Position numbers and translations under genes: made by a program. Under the pieces are notes generated by a model. It was not told where the DNA came from. It saw only the letters and a program-made list of their open reading frames with translations, and did not search any database. A stretch of DNA of 6,127 bases, taken from NCBI GenBank assembly GCA_025351545.1, contig JANXVQ010000020.1, positions 1 through 6,127 of the forward strand, read 5' to 3'. Of this stretch, positions 5,772 through 6,127 are shown one piece after another. Numbering within the stretch: position 1 is the first letter of the stretch; every line of letters starts with the position of its first letter. Origin of the DNA: Spirosoma sp. (GTDB taxonomy: Bacteria > Bacteroidota > Bacteroidia > Cytophagales > Spirosomataceae).

Positions 5772-6127
5772 CTATTTCCGGTAGCGGCTGGGGTGTTCAC
5801 GACCAACGCCGAAGCCGTAACCCAGCGTTAATGTGACGGTTGAGTTGTTGACGTTCTGATTATCATCAAGAGTAATGTCGCTCAGGCCGTAGCGGTAGCG
5901 AGCATCAATCAGGAAACGTTGCCGGTCGCCAAGACCTTTAAAGTTTAGCTGAAAACCAGCGATCAAGCCCAAGTCCAACGGCCGAAAATTATTGCTGTTG
6001 TCGAAGTCTGGTCTGGCAATACCATTCTCTATATAATTCGTACGCTTTGCATTCAGCTTTATCCCCAGCGATGGTCCAAAAAACAAGTTGGGCCGAAAGT
6101 TACCTTTCAACGTCAGGAAATAGCGCA
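5772..6127 (-). CDS. Outer-membrane beta-barrel protein (PorT-like), 5'-partial
   Basis: The C-terminal portion, about 118 residues, of an outer-membrane barrel protein of the Bacteroidota 'outer membrane protein beta-barrel' (PorT) type. The frame continues through the right edge of the window: residues RYFLTLKGNFRPN precede and include the TTG at 6108-6110, which encodes an internal Leu and is not a convincing start. Alternating hydrophobic and aromatic strands are visible: NLFFGPSLGIKLNA, LDLGLIAGFQLNFKG, QRFLIDARYRYGLSDI and STVTLTLGYGFGVG. They are separated by polar loops rich in Asn and Asp (RPDFDNSNNF, DDNQNVNNS), as expected of transmembrane strands and surface loops. The protein ends with a short basic tail (REHPSRYRK) after the last strand, so its C-terminus is not the usual terminal aromatic. 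The substrate or role is not evident. Its own terminator follows at 5713-5754, so it is probably not cotranscribed with the GH3 gene. Confidence 0.82.
   Translation of the reverse strand, partial: RYFLTLKGNFRPNLFFGPSLGIKLNAKRTNYIENGIARPDFDNSNNFRPLDLGLIAGFQLNFKGLGDRQRFLIDARYRYGLSDITLDDNQNVNNSTVTLTLGYGFGVGREHPSRYRK

Overview
The window looks like chromosomal DNA of a Bacteroidota bacterium, most likely Cytophagales and close to Spirosoma or its relatives. The reasons are protein content (a DUF4468 protein, a PorT-type outer-membrane barrel, a secreted GH3/serine-hydrolase fusion, a 'SIRT-DE' type endonuclease III), the lack of clear Shine-Dalgarno sites at the main genes, and a perfect Bacteroidota -7 promoter box (TAnnTTTG) before the largest gene. 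The genus is inferred, not shown. I see no integrase, transposase, CRISPR array, tRNA or rRNA.

Layout: (1) 1-600, plus strand: 3' part of an endonuclease III (nth) gene whose start lies before the window. (2) 611-1144, minus strand: a secreted DUF4468 protein, converging on nth with a 10-nt gap. (3) 1145-2206: about 1 kb of mostly non-coding, AT-rich DNA. It holds a long near-perfect palindrome (1352-1399), a doubtful 62-aa plus-strand ORF (1661-1849), a possible small RNA ending in a strong terminator (about 1979-2050), and a bidirectional terminator (2094-2130). (4) 2207-5670, minus strand: a two-gene operon with the 1002-aa GH3 glycosidase/beta-lactamase-fold hydrolase first and a DinB-family gene second, sharing one base (TAATG). 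(5) 5713-5754: terminator of the next upstream minus-strand gene, placed directly against the operon's promoter. (6) 5772-6127, minus strand: C-terminal part of an outer-membrane beta-barrel protein, cut by the window edge.

Function: three of the encoded proteins are predicted to be envelope-associated (DUF4468 protein, GH3/serine hydrolase, barrel). The GH3/hydrolase fusion probably acts on peptidoglycan fragments or related amino-sugar glycans in the periplasm. The DinB protein is a cytoplasmic metal-binding four-helix protein of unknown substrate that is translated with it. Nth is a base-excision repair enzyme with no evident link to its neighbours. The genes are mostly ordinary; the least explained DNA is the 1145-2206 gap.
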